Source: Tetrapyrgos nigripes
Taxonomy: Eukaryota; Basidiomycota; Agaricomycetes; Agaricales; Campanellaceae
Reading direction: 5' to 3'
Length of the DNA: 64,000 bases
NCBI GenBank assembly: GCA_013368315.1
Contig: JAACJM010000188.1
Location: 62,001 to 126,000 of the forward strand
Numbering within the stretch: position 1 is the first letter of the stretch; every line of letters begins with the position of its first letter. A model generated the notes under the pieces. It ran no database searches, was not told where the DNA came from, and was given only the letters and a program-made list of their open reading frames with translations. This document shows, one piece after another, positions 1-11,099 of this stretch. The position numbers and the translations under genes were made by a program.

Positions 1-360
1 CTAAAAGCCTATTGCATGCAGTAGAGACTATTTTCATTCTTTGCATGCCAATATTCTATGAGTTATGTACCAAAATTACCCTTAGACTCGAAATGAAGCC
101 TGCACATGAATAAAACTCTTCATAATTCGCATTGTAAATGCAGTCTACTCATTCTAATACATCACTGAGCTAATGTTTCAAGTGTTTACTAAGGCAATTT
201 GTAGATCCAATTCCTAGAAAAGTCGAGATCAATGTGAATTTAGCCTAAGATTTAGTAGAATTTATGATAGAAATTCATTTCTACACATTGAATATGTCAA
301 GGTACTGGCTATTAGTACAGGAGCTACAGCATTCCTTATTTTCAATCCATTAGAAGTGAT
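1..360. other. Intergenic, no gene seen
   Basis: AT-rich sequence with no convincing reading frame, splice-linked exons or repeat. It is the left flank of the CATGCGGGTAC repeat block and of the MULE-like transposase gene. Confidence 0.5.
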
Positions 361-530
361 TTAGATGTTGTGTGGATGCTGGTAATGCACCCGCATGGTA
401 CCCGCATGGTACCCGCATGGTACCCGCAGTGGCTGTGCACATGCGGGTACCCATGCGGGCACCATGCGGGTACCATGCGGGCACCTATGCGGGTACCTAG
501 CGGATACTGTGTTTCTCGCCTTTATGTTGT
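361..530. repeat. CATGCGGGTAC repeat block, inverted halves (left flank of transposon)
   Basis: The unit GGTACCCGCAT occurs four times in one orientation (about 398-430) and then about five times in the opposite orientation (CATGCGGGTACC, about 450-500). The block can therefore fold on itself. The same CCCGCATG/GTACCCGCA words recur at 4231-4300, on the far side of the transposase gene. I infer subterminal repeats of one DNA transposon; the exact element ends and a target-site duplication were not found. Confidence 0.6.
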
Positions 531-858
531 ATGAGAGTCCGTTGGAAGGAACTAATGGTATTTGCACATATATACTACTGTCCTGGCATGAACGAAAGTT
601 CAGTCTTTCTGACAAAAAAAAAATCCAAAAAAATCTGAAAAAAATAGAAAATGTCAAATCTGGCCTTAGCTTCTTTTGGCTGTGATGTGTGACTGAACTC
701 TTATTCATGCTGAGACAGTAACCTGCCTGCTGTAGTAATATTCAGTATCATTCTCATGGATCTCATGATCAAAATTTCAGCAGGCTGATAACAAGGACTC
801 TGTATCTACATTTATGACTCTGAACTACTTAGTATGCCTCCCAGATCAGTATTCTAAA

Positions 859-3800
859 TTATTGTTTCCTTTGTTTCTGTCCTTGAGACTGCAACTTACG
901 AATGTATGAGTCATGCATTCTTTGAAAGTGTCGCATAACCTTGAGTAATCCATCAAAGCCTTGGATAATATCCTTGTTTTTGCCTGTCAAATAATATCAG
1001 TGAATTATAATTAATGTAAGTATAGAAATGACTGCAAACCTGCTATTTGGTATATGACAGAGTGAACAGATTCCTCTGCATTGGTTGTATCAGGAAGCTT
1101 TGAGGCAAGTTTGCTGTCCATTTTTCGTTGGCTATGAAAAATCATACTTGCATGTTCTGGAGCCAACCACCAATTCAGCCATGCCTCCAGCCCTGGCCAT
1201 GTTTCCTTCATGATCTTCACAACTCTATCAAACACAGCAGAATTCTCAGCTATAACCATCTGTCTGCACAGTTCTTCAAACTCAGCTCTGCTGTCAGGTG
1301 GCACATGGTTACTGAGTCGAGCCACACGTGTTACAGATTTTTCAAAGTGATATCTGCATCCCTTGATCAGTGACTGAGCAGCATTCTCTAGTTCAGTGCG
1401 TGTCCGAGTGTTGTCCTCTTGGCGGATGAAATAGTCGGTGAATGCAGAGATAAATCCCAAGCGCTGAGCATCACTGAAATCAACAACCTAATCAAAAAAA
1501 TCAGCTTTTTTCAAAACCATAGAAAATCTAGTGCCCTCACAAGTGCAAACAACTCATCAGTAATTTTCTCATTATGTTCATGTGCAGCTTCAGCAATAGC
1601 CTCAATGACAGCAGTGAAATGCCAATGGTAATGCTGAGTTGTAACACCATTTGCATAGCTGAACATGGAGGGAACCCATCTATCAATTACAGTATTGAAT
1701 GTAGTAGTGGAAATCAACACAGCATTGGGATCTGCCCAATACTTGTGTGCACCATCAGTCAGCATGCCCTCTAATGGCAAAGGGCCTTCAACAAGCTCAG
1801 CTTTTGGCAAGAGTTGGTCCTGCATCCACTTTGAGTGAAATGATATGACACATTCAGGCTCCCTTCCTACAGTATTGATTCTGATTTGGACTTCATCTTC
1901 ATGTTGCTGGATCCAGGAGTGAAACTGGTTGATGAATGACCATCCAACTTCTGCTGTAGCTCCTTTTGTCATTTTTTTAGTTTCATAACGGTAGGTTTCA
2001 ATGTTTGCAAATTTCTGTGCCAACTGTGGTGCTGGTGGAGTTGGACCATCTAGAGTCTCTCCTCCTTCATATGACTCCAAGTGCTTTTTGTGCATGTTGT
2101 TCCCGAGATGCTGCCGAGTGTCTTTAGCCTCCTGTGCAGTGAGATGTTTGGTGTATGGAATCCGAGGATGATTGTGGCAACCAGCATGGATGTAACGATA
2201 AAGCCGTGTGGTGATGTCATCTCCCACCTGTGCATATTCAATAAGAAAAGACATTGCTCCACAGTCAAAATGTTCCAGTGAGAACCCACATATACAGTAC
2301 TCATTTAAGCACTGTGCTTCCAGAATCTTTTTCTCAATTTTTGGCCGAGTAATGACTTGACACTGAGGATTAGTGCATCGTAAGACACCAAGACACTTCT
2401 TGTAGCTCTCCTTCCCCCCAGCTATTGTAGTAGCATGGATTGAACCCTTTTGATTTTTCTTTCCATTGTTTCCCTTGCAGTTCCGTGTAGCCCACTGAAC
2501 AGCTAGCATTCCATGCTTCATGTATGTAGCATGATCAAGGTCAATGGCAAATTTTCCATTTGGCCATCCATTCCAGAAACCCTGTTCCAAATTGTCAACA
2601 GTAGTAAATTGCACATTAACATCATGCCCATGTCGGCACTGTGGTTCAGGTTGAGGGTCCAGAGGAACAAAAGCAGTAAGCCGGGCAGGATCAGTGAGAT
2701 CTACAGGGCAAGCAGCTTGATTAGTTGCTGGAGGTGGTAGTGGTGCAGTTCGAACAACTGCTGGAGGGTGTGATGAAGAGGGTGGTACAGTTTGACTAGC
2801 TACTGTGGTTGGTGGACATAGTGGTTTTTGTAAGTTCCCAACTGAGTGACTGGTAGATTGCACTGAGGGCACAACTGCAGATTTGCTTGGTATCACATTG
2901 GATTGTGGATCTGTTGGAATGGTACTAGGCTGCACTGTAGAGGTAGTTAGCAAATAACTCAATGGTACAAAAAGATAGTCTCATACTGATGGAAGGGACT
3001 GAATTTTGATATGTCTGTAGTGCATGTGTATTGAATTGCATCTGGGATGTGTATCCTATAAGTATCAGAATAGAAGGTATTTAAATTGGTTGGAGAGAAT
3101 CCAAATATGTGGCCTACTTGCCTTCGCGATAGACTTGAAATTGAACAACTTCAGCGTTTGTAGCTGTAAAATCTATATGCATGCTATTCTCTTGTGGCAA
3201 CCTGACCTGGGTTTCATCTCGACGTGTAGGTAGGTGTTGCAGGCCTTATATTACAAGAAAGTCAGAAAGATAAATATTTTGAAAAGAAATCAGAATTAAC
3301 CACTCTTGTCCTCGCATGATTCATTTACGGGAGGCACTGGAATCAAGGATAACATGTAAGATCCTGCTGAACTGATTTCAAAACAATGGTACTCTTACTT
3401 GTTCTAACTTCTGGACAACCCAGCTCTCCATTGTCTATATCCATGTCTGAGGCATTCCCTGGACAAATTCATGAAAGATATATCCACTACCAATGGGAAG
3501 TACATACCATTATCTTTCTCTTCCCCTGAATCAGGATTTCCTAGGTATTCTTCAGGCGCTATAGGGGATTCATGGTTAGTCCCTACAACTTAATGTGTTT
3601 GTGTCACTCACGGTGTACAAAACAGTCATTATTAGGGGGTAAAGAAGTAGATACATTTGTATCTTAATCAAAATGGTATAAGGATATATTCAGATGTGGT
3701 GAATACATAAGACTCACGTCTTGAAATTTCATCTTGATGTAATACAAGTGTATCTTCAGTATTGCCTGTATATCAGCTGTGAGTAGCGTGATAAACCTGC

Positions 3801-4076
3801 TATCAATGGACTGACTTACTGAATGTGAAATCAAAACTATCGTCACTTTCTGAATCACTCTCAGGGAAAATAGCATCAACAGCGGGGTGTATGATGCTTT
3901 TACCAAGCCATTTCTACAAAAAGAATATTCTATGTGACTAAGGCTACATAACGTTGGATACTCATGCTTACAAGGAGTCCCATTTGCAGAGACGGGCAAA
4001 GGCGAGCGCAGAGCAGGTCAGAAAGTGTCAATAATGGGTGAAGCTGAGCCTTACATATACCGCCTAATCCCATCAT
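859..4076 (-). CDS. MULE-like transposase with WRKY-GCM1-type zinc finger, 12 exons
   Basis: Exon model (minus strand): join(859..983, 1040..1487, 1541..2924, 2987..3055, 3118..3244, 3301..3336, 3399..3458, 3508..3558, 3612..3662, 3718..3765, 3820..3913, 3972..4076). It gives one open frame of 865 aa with 49-62 bp introns. The N-terminal ~210 aa are acidic and low complexity. Residues ~330-470 hold spaced Cys/His (Cys391, 397, 402; HNHPR at ~464-468) resembling the WRKY-GCM1 zinc fingers known to accompany MULE transposases. Candidate catalytic acids are Asp604 (LTDGAHKYW), Asp678 (VVDFSDAQ) and Glu813/814 (TNAEESVHS), with the CxxH of CRYHF at 719-722. This order fits a DDE/RNase H-fold cut-and-paste transposase. 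No stop or frameshift is needed, so the copy may be recent. Weakest joints: the first exon and the acceptor at 2925, where a better-looking CTACAG acceptor would break the frame. Confidence 0.75.
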
Positions 4077-4230
4077 TTTGTATGAATGATTTTACGTAAA
4101 TACCAACAGCACGTTCTATTCTTCGTGAAATAGCTATATAACAGGCTCTGCATTGTTAAAAGACTATCTACACAATAAAAGAGTAATTATAAGGCTTAAT
4201 CAACTAAGATTGTACATGATAAGCAAAGGA

Positions 4231-4300
4231 TAATGGGTACCCGCATGACCCGCATGTACCCGCAGTGTACCCGCATGACGTACCCGCAGATTTCCGATAC
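4231..4300. repeat. CCCGCATG/GTACCCGCA repeat block (right flank of transposon)
   Basis: Five or six degenerate copies of the words found at 361-530 (GGGTACCCGCATGACCCGCA and variants). They lie about 155 bp upstream of the predicted transposase start. The placement on both sides of the gene suggests transposase-binding subterminal repeats. Confidence 0.5.
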
Positions 4301-4507
4301 CCGAGAGGAATCAGACCCATCCATTCGTTCAATGCCGAGCCTATTGTCATCACTACCAAAGCTCTCCGTTTCTGATGCCTATCTTGTTACAAGTACATTC
4401 TTTCTGATGGAATACTATAATCCGAATTACTCCTCTCCTACCAAATCTGAAACGAAAACTGAACATCCAAGGAAAACCATATGAAGTCCAAAAAGTGGCA
4501 CACACAA

Positions 4508-5627
4508 CTAGTTCCCACTTGAATCAACGCTCATTGCTGCCTGCCATGCCTTACTCAATTCGATATTGAATCCTTTAAATGATTTGTTGAAAGCAGACTG
4601 CGCCATTCTAGTCGCCTCCTCCGCTACAGGCAGACCATCCAAATCCAAGTCCCTCTTCAGCACCCAAGCCTTCCAATACCATCCATATGATACTATGCCA
4701 TAAATGCAATTGAGCTGATACTCCGAGAAAAGCATTTGACTTTGCTTTCGAAGCTGTGTGATATGGCTATCAATCACGAATTTGGCTCGAGTTTGCCGCT
4801 CCCCCTCCTTTGATCCATCAGTCCTTTTGTCCCAAAACAACTTGACGTCATCTCGATCCTGGAAGGGTTTGTTTTCAATAAGGATTCGGGGAAGTATCTT
4901 TCTGGGTCCTTTGGTTCCAGATGGATTGGGTAGGTGCTCGAAAACCACGAAATCAGGCGTGCGCCAGGTAATAGTCTCATTGTTTATGGCCAGAAAACTA
5001 TCTTCCACTGAATGATCTGTGCTGGCATTGTGGAGTAGGGGCTCTTCCACAAAACCTTCCTGATCATGATAGGACTCATCAAATTGCGGAGGGATACCAT
5101 CTGCAAAATCTTGAGCAAAACCATACTTGGCCAAAACTTGGTCCAAAGTTGGTAGCGCATCAATGTTGGTGCGCACGAGGTTGGGAATGAACGTAGAGGT
5201 CTCGGTCTGCCCTGACACATCTGCCAGAGCCTCCGCTGGTTCCTCTGCTGTGGCTCGAGTGACCTGCGGGCGATCTGAATCATCACATAAGGTTTTCGTG
5301 ACAGATTGTATAGCCAAAGTATGCACCTCTGTCTGGAACACCCTCTGGTTCCGGCCTTGTGGTCCTATAAAAGGCATATTGGGGGGCTCCAGTCATAGAG
5401 AAGCTATACTTGATGGTGAAAACCAGGCAAGCCCAGGTAATGATGGAGTTCCATAGTTGATATAATGGGTATTCGTAGCCGTCATCTACACTGATAGAAG
5501 CGTCTAGCAGCGTCAAACACTGCTTGATGATGGCTGAATGGGGGATCGTAATGGTTTTGTTGAAGGTCGAGGGACCTTTTCTGAAACAGCCGTGAGTACG
5601 GCGTCGGTTCTTGGTAGACGTGGGCAT
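4508..5627 (-). CDS. PD-(D/E)XK nuclease-like protein (module A, large gene)
   Basis: Proposed join(4508..5342, 5410..5627) with a 67 bp intron (GTATAG...AGAG) gives 350 aa. The intron is the least certain part; both exons are long open frames. The second half carries PDFVV (Pro202-Asp203), a strand ILIENK with Glu229 and Lys231, and a downstream Gln-rich helix (QLRKQSQMLF). This is the PD...ExK arrangement of the restriction-endonuclease-like fold; a metal-dependent DNA or RNA nuclease is inferred from the fold, not shown. The N-terminal ~70 aa are basic and the middle is acidic. It is head-to-head with the small gene at 5881. Paralogues with the same layout lie at 34959-36115 and 44130-45296. 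Confidence 0.7.
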
Positions 5628-5880
5628 GGAAATCGATGGGCTTTGATGAGTGCAGGCAGTGTATACTTGTAACTTGGCTGAACCCTAAGCCCTAGAGAAG
5701 CTTAGTCTATCGGACCGAAGAGGTCATGCGCATTGTCGGCGCCAAACTTGCTGCTGGCAGGACATAGTACTCCGTATAGGGGGCCGACATCATCTATTCA
5801 AGGATACTGCGCGCCGAGTGCCACCGGCAGTGACGTGTAACCATGGTCACATGATGTAGGTTCGCTTTGCCGCAACAACC
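5628..5880. promoter_or_regulatory. Bidirectional promoter of module A
   Basis: 253 bp between the divergent start codons. It contains CACATG at 5848-5853 in the context GTCACATGATGTAG, which resembles the CACGTG boxes in the other two modules, and TGACGTG just upstream. Promoter function is inferred from gene orientation. Confidence 0.4.
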
Positions 5881-6675
5881 ATGCCAAACCCCACTCAAGA
5901 GCTCGATTCCAAACTCTGCCAGCTATTACCTCCCAGCCCTACTAAATCAGGCTTGTTAGTACGTCTAGGCCTCCTTTGACACCGTCTTTCACTGCACTGA
6001 AACTTCTTTGAAGTGCGGACGCCATAAGGCTACACAATTCCTTCCGGTCCCTTCCATTCCTCCCCAGTTCTTTGCTGGAGCTTCTCCAACACTACGACCG
6101 CCACTCTTTCATTACGGGTTCCCATTTACACACCAACAACTTGCTGAGGCCGCGAATGCGCTTGATCTTTTGGTGAAGTCCGCTGGGCTTCTTGATCACC
6201 ATGACGAGGATAGCCATCAAGATGATACCGAGGGTAGTGACAAAGAGGATACAGAGGGTAGTGATGATACAGAAGACAGTGACGAAGATGATACTGAGGG
6301 CAGTGACGACAATAACGAATCCTCCGGCCTCCCAGATATTGACGTTCCCAACACCCTCCTCAGGATACGCGCTTATTTGCGCGATCGTGGTTTTGACTTT
6401 CCATACTTGCGTTACACCTGTGGGGCCTGCAGGCCGGGTCCTATGATTTCCATTTTGACCAATTACCAGTACAAAATGCGGTTCACCATGGTTGAGCTTG
6501 GAGAACTTAAGAAGGTACTTGGGCGGAATGATGAACCAGTTTGGGATCTTGATGCGGATTCTAAGGGTTGGACGTATGTGTCATTGAAAGGTAGTCGGTA
6601 AGTCTTGCTATCTTTTTCAGTTCCTGACATTATCTCATTGTTCCAAGGCGCAGCCGGCCCACTAAGACCAAGTAG
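5881..6675 (+). CDS. Small partner protein of module A, acidic-repeat variant
   Basis: Proposed join(5881..5958, 6014..6597, 6648..6675), 229 aa; the first intron could instead end at 6067. The last intron (GTAAGT...CCAAG, 50 bp) is clear and adds a basic tail RRSRPTKTK. The N-terminal part has PLFHYGFPFTHQQLAEAA, matching PFIVGLALTREQLDLLAR and PFLFGMALTFAQLDLLAR of the small genes at 36145 and 45383. An insertion of imperfect Asp/Glu/Ser/Thr repeats (DDTEGSD units, DNA about 6200-6320) follows, then a conserved block with LRDRGFDFPYLRY. Function unknown. It is diverged from the other two and lacks their EPEWLYPKM ending. Confidence 0.6.
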
Positions 6676-8939
6676 TTTTTGCTTAGTCTCATTTTCCTTC
6701 CATATCTCGGTTCTTTATATATACGTGCTGAGACTGGTTAACTGTAACAAAATTTGTATCATTTTTTTTTTCTTTGTGCCTTAAGGCATATAGATATATT
6801 GCATACGATGGAACTTTCATGGTTGAAGGGTGCTCGGACACAAGAAGAGAGATTATATCAACATTGAGATAAGACAGAGTTCCTACCTATATTTGATGAG
6901 GACTATTTGATGGAGTCGCTGTTACAATACCAATAGATTTGCTGTGCTTAACTTGGGGTCGTCTTACCCAAAGGCTGAAGATCATGATAGTGGTCGAGAG
7001 ATTGAAAGTGAGTTCTCTGGTCATTTTCGAGGTGATTAGCACAGTGGATGCTGATGATCGCTCGTGTAGGCACTGCAAATATGTTGATCACAGTCCTTGC
7101 GCATGCCAGAGGGGATGGAACTCTGATCGGAAAATATGTGGTCTGATTCCGAACTTTAGTACGTATGGCTGTCTCATTCATTCTTATCGCTGCTGCAGTA
7201 CAGTATTCCGAAGGAATGGGCAGATTATCTCATCGAAAATGCATTGACTCCGCAGAACCAGTGGGTGCGTCTTATGTTTTTGTACTTTCTCATCCTTGAC
7301 TGATTTGATCGCCTTTTCGCCTGTAACCATGTTCATCATGGGGTTAGGTTTCTGGACCCCGAGACCTACCTACCGATATGTTTTCCGGTGCCACCTCCGA
7401 TGAAAAGGACACCATGCTTTTCGCAGTAATGAATTTGGCCGGACAGACTAAGAAGGCGAAAAGAGCAATGGACAAAAGAAGGCAGAAAAAAGAAGGAAAA
7501 GGATGTGGTGGAGGCTTGGTAGAAGCAGGAGAAATTGAGAGATGCGAAATTGGGAAAGTTGCGGGAGGCACGTAACCGTGTCAAGGGTGTGGATGATGTG
7601 GATATGGAACCAGAAGCGTAGAAAGGACGACATTCTTCGAATATCGGGAGGGCGTATGCAGCGGCCCCCGCCACTGCCGGACTTAGTACTGTTATTTCTC
7701 CTTTCGTTTTGGGTTCCTGATTCGTTCGTATGATTTTCCTTGACTCGAATTACTCATCTTACTACTTGGGTTCAATCGGTATATTGCCTAGGTTACTTAT
7801 TAGACATACAAGATTACTTCTTTGCTACTTACCCCATTAGCATAGTGTCTACAAGTATAAATACGAAGCAACTTGTATGTAGAAGGTAGTTTTTTCGAAT
7901 TACACACGACTTACCCCAGTCATTTGAGACCGCCTACTCAGCTCTTGACAAACTCTTGACAAACCTCTACTTTCCCGCTTGCGTGTCCATCGTTCCTCTA
8001 ACGACTGACCGCTGCACCTAGCCTCCGAGTCTGCAGCGGTCAGCAAACTTGTTAAAAATCTGAAGAACTTGAAGAGCATGATAGAAGAAGTACTGCTCCT
8101 GTCCGCAATAGATATTGATTCCTGGTGTGGCAGGGTGACCTGCCCTCTAGGCAAAATCTTATTGTCAAGGCTATTTCCATCATGAGATATCCAACGACTA
8201 CGTAGATCGCACGATGACCTTTCACTCCTCTAGGTCCGACATTCTTGGCTCTGGCCGCTACCCTACCGTGCCGGGTACTCGAGAAGGTTAATGAAGGAAA
8301 TGGTCGGGTTTGTGGGAAGTGGCGTTGGGTTGGGAATGGTGGATGATTTCATTTCTTTCGTCTTTGCAGGTTTTATGTAGGAAAGGAGGATAGAGACTGG
8401 AAGGTCAGAAGGGCTCAGTCCGCTGAAGCTTCTCCGATAGAGTGCGGGAGGAGCTCTATCGTCGATGAGGTGGATACGTCTGGCGGTAACCCGGCTCTGA
8501 AGACCGGATAGGATCTAGACTCTTACTTAGTTTAGGAGTCGGACGCTCACGTGTATATTATAAGTAGACGACGCAACGTGTTGTGGGAATCCACCTTCTC
8601 TTTTGGTCGTGTTTTAAAGACCGCTTTACAAAGGTCTAATTATCGTCGTAAGTACTATTAATTTCGATTATCATTCGTCTCAGTGCTCTGTGCGGACTCG
8701 CCGTCCTCATCGTCGTGCCTCCGTGGCCATTGTTACGCCTCCGTGGCTAAGCCATTGTGGCCATCGTCTCGCCTCCATGGCTTAGCCTCAGCGGCTCAAC
8801 GTATACCTTGCCTAAGCCATATTCCCGTGGTCATCATGATCATAATGACAGTGGGTATAACGTATAGTCTTGGGATCCGAGTGTCCATTCAAGGAAGTCT
8901 ATACATACAGCTCAGTATGTAATCATTACCGTAGGCAGA
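6676..8939. other. Intergenic with possible coding relic at 7378-7620
   Basis: No intact gene. At 7378-7620 (plus) a Lys/Glu-rich open stretch (QTKKAKRAMDKRRQKKEG) changes frame and passes a TAG before ending in LGKLREARNRVKGVDDVDM, as expected of a decayed C-terminal coding region; product not recognised. At 8680-8830 there are degenerate copies of GCCTCCGTGGC. Nothing else was recognised. Confidence 0.35.
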
Positions 8940-9437
8940 CAACGGGCCACTCACTTATAGCGCTGCTGTCTCCCAAGACAAATCCCCTAGGAACAGTGAT
9001 AGAACGCCCGTTAAGACCTTGTTGAGGAACAGTCATGTAGTTCCAGTCGACGGCGGTTCTTCCAGAGAGAGGAGCGAAGAAGGGAACTTCTACATTGAGA
9101 TTACCTGTGTCGCTGCATGAACACAAAGGTTAGATGTTAAAAAAATCGAAAAGAAGATACATCAGCACTCACTCAACACCAGCTTCATAGCCAAAACCTT
9201 CTTCGTAAGATCTTCACTCAGACGACTCGCAACAACACTACCGGCGGTTCTAGCTAGATAGTAAGAATAACGTCAGGATGTAACAAAACAAAACCACAAG
9301 GTTAACCCACCTCCAATGACAATGAAATCGTAGTTCTTGGAAGGAAGGTTGGCAGGGTTAGTGAAGAGAGCAGCTTGGGTGGGAAGAGAAAAGAAAGAAA
9401 ACACGGTGGCAAAAGCCAACGCAGAGAATTGTGTCAT
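8940..9437 (-). pseudogene. GMC oxidoreductase (aryl-alcohol-oxidase-like), 5' fragment
   Basis: The first exon (9307..9437) encodes a signal peptide (MTQFSALAFATVFSFFSLP) and the FAD-binding start NYDFIVIGGG. An intron follows, then GTAGSVVASRLSED (9173..9249), and after another intron LNVEVPFFAPLSGRTAVDWNY...GLNGRSITVPRG (9112 to ~8940). This is the normal N-terminal order of secreted GMC flavoenzymes (Rossmann GxGxxG, then the VPRG...LGGSS block). It is broken: the VLVLEAG segment needs a frameshift near 9190, LGGSS has become LGDSS, and everything downstream is missing. Confidence 0.75.
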
Positions 9438-11099
9438 GGTGGGATGAGGGAAGGAGTGTACACTGTACACATGAGCCGGACGTTAAACAAACCGGGGAAG
9501 AGATAGACCAGGAACACCAGAGGGAGCTTTGGCTGTCTGGACTTACGTCGAGGTTGTCAGGGAAGCGACGCGGGTACCATCATTGGCATCAATGTATTGG
9601 CGTCGGACCAGCGTATTCGGGTGGTGCCTGGACAAAATCCATTTGGTCAATCCGTCGTTTCACCAATTCTGCAGGGAGAAACAAGACAATTAAAAGAAAG
9701 GCATACCTTGCATTATAGTGTCTTGAGCAGTCATTTCACTAATTTTGCAAAAAATATTGGGTGTTTTCTGGGTATCCACAGGTAGCTATGGTATAGGCCA
9801 TGATCCTGGTATACTTAGTTTTCGATATTATTATACTTTGCAGCCGCTAGACGCGATTTGGTACGACGAGGAGACCTGTCAAAAAACTTCCCACGGTGAC
9901 TAAGGGTTAGGTTTGGTAGGGGTTCGACGCTCGACGTGTTTTGGTGGCTAGGGACTGGGTTTGTCGTCAGTGATATCTGAGAGTAGTCATGCGAGATATT
10001 ATTGTTAATATATACGCGTTCAAAATCATGATTGTGATGCAGGTAATAAGACCAAAAAGAGTGAGATCAGGAGGAGAGAATCGGATAGACCAACCTTTTT
10101 AGTCCTATCAGAAACAGAGATCATGATTAAAGCCCAAGCCGACAGGAGAGGAGATCTTGACTTGATCAGAAGATCAGACCATCGTATCCTAACTTCTTCT
10201 AAGTGAACGATGAGGGAGACCTCGGTAAGAAATGCATCTTTGTTCGTACAGGATCCCGTAGGAGAAGTCTTATCAGGAGCTGACAGATTGATATGGATCA
10301 AGGTAGAGGTGAGAGTTGGATGCTATTGCGTAAGTGGCAAGTATTGCTTTCGTTTCTTAATCAGATGTGCCCTTTTTCCATCAGCAGAGGGCTAGTGATG
10401 CATGATATCCAACTTTCAGGGTGGATACAAAACAGAGGGTTGTCCTCCAAATGAAGTAACCTGAAAAGCGTTGTATCTAGGCCATTCACGCCGTATGTAC
10501 TTGTGACGACCTGAGCGTCGCAAGTTGGATGTATCTACTACTATAAAAAACTTCCGATGCAGAATTGTGAGATGACGCATGCGCATCACAGTGACAGTCT
10601 CCGACCAAGTCAGTGAGTATACAACTCAGTCGTACAGACTTCAATTGAATCTTTTATGTGCCCGTTCATCTGACGACTTGGTTGTCAACTCAATGGTGTT
10701 CATGTATTTAAAAATGGTAAGCTACGCGTACAGTACCATACTTTAAGTAGAAACGGGCAGCGTCCACCAAAATCCTCCATCGGCTTAGATCGGATCCAAA
10801 TTGTTGCTTGGCAGTGTCTTTTGGTCTTGATTTGCTGGACTTAACAAGTAGAAGTGAGAATTGGGAGGAGAGAGTGCCCTGGACGATGAGCTTGTATGTA
10901 CCAAAAATGTACTTCAGAAAAAAAAGATAGTTAGAGCGAATGCAAAGAATTAAAAAAAAAAACAGGAAGAGACGCACCCGTACCCGAAACCCGAAACACC
11001 ATTTCCCAAAGCTCGCAGTCGTAGTCCGCACCGTCTTCATTCCTACTTTACCACATAATACCACAACCAATCCTGACCCGTCGAGGACATTTTTTCGAG
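9438..11099. other. Intergenic, no gene recognised
   Basis: Several short open frames, none with homologous motifs or consistent splicing. At about 10501-10526 a short inverted repeat (CTTGTGACGA...GCGTCGCAAG) is visible. Nothing else was recognised. Confidence 0.4.

Noticed and set aside
361..708. 115-codon open frame (minus) and 96-codon open frame (plus) over the CATGCGGGTAC block
   Set aside because: Their translations are driven by the repeat (VPAWYPHGTR type) with no independent support.
3583..3611. 29-bp intron option in the transposase gene
   Set aside because: Too short; the 53-bp intron 3559-3611 with a GACTAAC branch point fits better and also keeps the frame.
3664..3999. 111-codon open frame on the minus strand
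   Set aside because: It reads through introns of the transposase gene in the wrong frame; the real exons there are 3718..3765, 3820..3913 and 3972..4076.
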